Assembly (NCBI RefSeq): GCF_032911225.1
Contig: NZ_CP136600.1
Location: 186,001-250,000, forward strand
Source: Thalassotalea fonticola
GTDB taxonomy: Bacteria; Pseudomonadota; Gammaproteobacteria; Enterobacterales; Alteromonadaceae
Direction: 5' to 3'
Length of the DNA: 64,000 nucleotides
The position numbers and the translations under genes are program-made. The notes below the pieces were generated by a model. The model had not been told where the DNA came from and did not search any database. It was given only the letters and a program-made list of their open reading frames with translations. This document shows, one piece after another, positions 63,863 to 64,000 of the stretch; within the stretch, counting starts at the first letter, position 1; every line of letters begins with the position of its first letter.

Positions 63863-63902
63863 GGTTGATCCTTTATGTAGTGTTGAAACGCATTTAATTA
63901 TT

Positions 63903-64000
63903 TTAGTTTAAATTAATGCTTTTATTTAATTCTTTGTGCGCTATTTCACAGCGCTTCTCTAATGTATCTAATTCCATAAGCACGACTTTAATATCATCAA
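63903..64000 (-). CDS. liuR: C-terminal end of MerR-type regulator (probable LiuR), partial
   Basis: Thirty-one codons and a stop (TAA 63905-63903) are visible; the gene continues beyond the window edge. The tail, [26 protein letters not shown], has the helical, leucine-spaced look of the MerR dimerisation helix. A MerR-family LiuR gene at the head of the liu operon is the usual arrangement in gammaproteobacteria, so position supports the call strongly. The DNA-binding domain is outside the window. Confidence 0.7.
   Translation of the reverse strand, partial: DDIKVVLMELDTLEKRCEIAHKELNKSINLN

Overview
The window is a chromosomal segment of a low-GC marine gammaproteobacterium of the order Alteromonadales, most likely Colwelliaceae (Thalassotalea or Colwellia type). 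I infer this from gene content and gene order, not from a search: hemA-prfA-prmC diverges from lolB-ispE-prs, rplY-pth-ychF form one operon, yqcC sits next to truC, topA precedes cysB, and a complete liu leucine-degradation operon is present. Intergenic DNA is very AT-rich and carries several families of short dispersed repeats. I see no rRNA, tRNA, CRISPR array, prophage or complete insertion sequence.

Layout. 0-1 kb: a small thiol-redox pair (DsbA-like protein, glutaredoxin). 1.1-2.1 kb: AcuI-type reductase. 2.4-6.1 kb: two exported spondin-domain proteins followed by a response regulator and a sensor kinase. 6.2-10.1 kb: a small K+-channel-like protein coupled to a UbiA-type prenyltransferase, and on the other strand a GCS2-type ligase coupled to an AstE/aspartoacylase-like zinc hydrolase. 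10.3-14.6 kb: DUF3301, DUF3549, YqcC, TruC, a short unknown protein, a cold-shock protein with a long leader, and an orphan membrane protein. 15.2-19.3 kb: a secreted M6 metalloprotease and an acyl-CoA synthetase. 19.4-28.9 kb: the core housekeeping block (ychF, pth, rplY, prs, ispE, lolB, hemA, prfA, prmC, yciK). 29.1-40.0 kb: a VolA/Pla-1-type lipase lipoprotein, sohB, a TPMT-like methyltransferase, a dicarboxylate/amino acid symporter and a 1601-residue lipoprotein made of Ig-like repeats. 40.4-55.5 kb: topA, cysB, sdaA, a CoA-pyrophosphatase Nudix protein, pabB, class I fumarase, an S9 peptidase, rmuC behind a LexA box, an NSS-family transporter and a YcbL-like metallo-hydrolase. 55.5-57.0 kb: a SPOUT methyltransferase, a 46-codon exported peptide gene and an unknown 122-residue protein. 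57.1-64.0 kb: the leucine/isovalerate operon liuR(partial)-liuA-liuB-liuC-liuD-liuE.

How the genes fit together. The liu operon turns isovaleryl-CoA into acetoacetate and acetyl-CoA. The M6 protease, S9 peptidase, symporter, serine dehydratase and NSS transporter suit an organism that feeds on protein and amino acids. The lipase and acyl-CoA synthetase suit lipid scavenging.

The observations most worth a second look are the 46-residue secreted peptide gene at 56.2 kb, heptanucleotide tandem repeats that recur in three intergenic regions, a 134-bp MITE-like element, a pair of 51-bp repeats whose hairpin stems have changed in step, the spondin/two-component cluster, the 600-bp duplication in the Ig-repeat lipoprotein, and the SOS box in front of rmuC.
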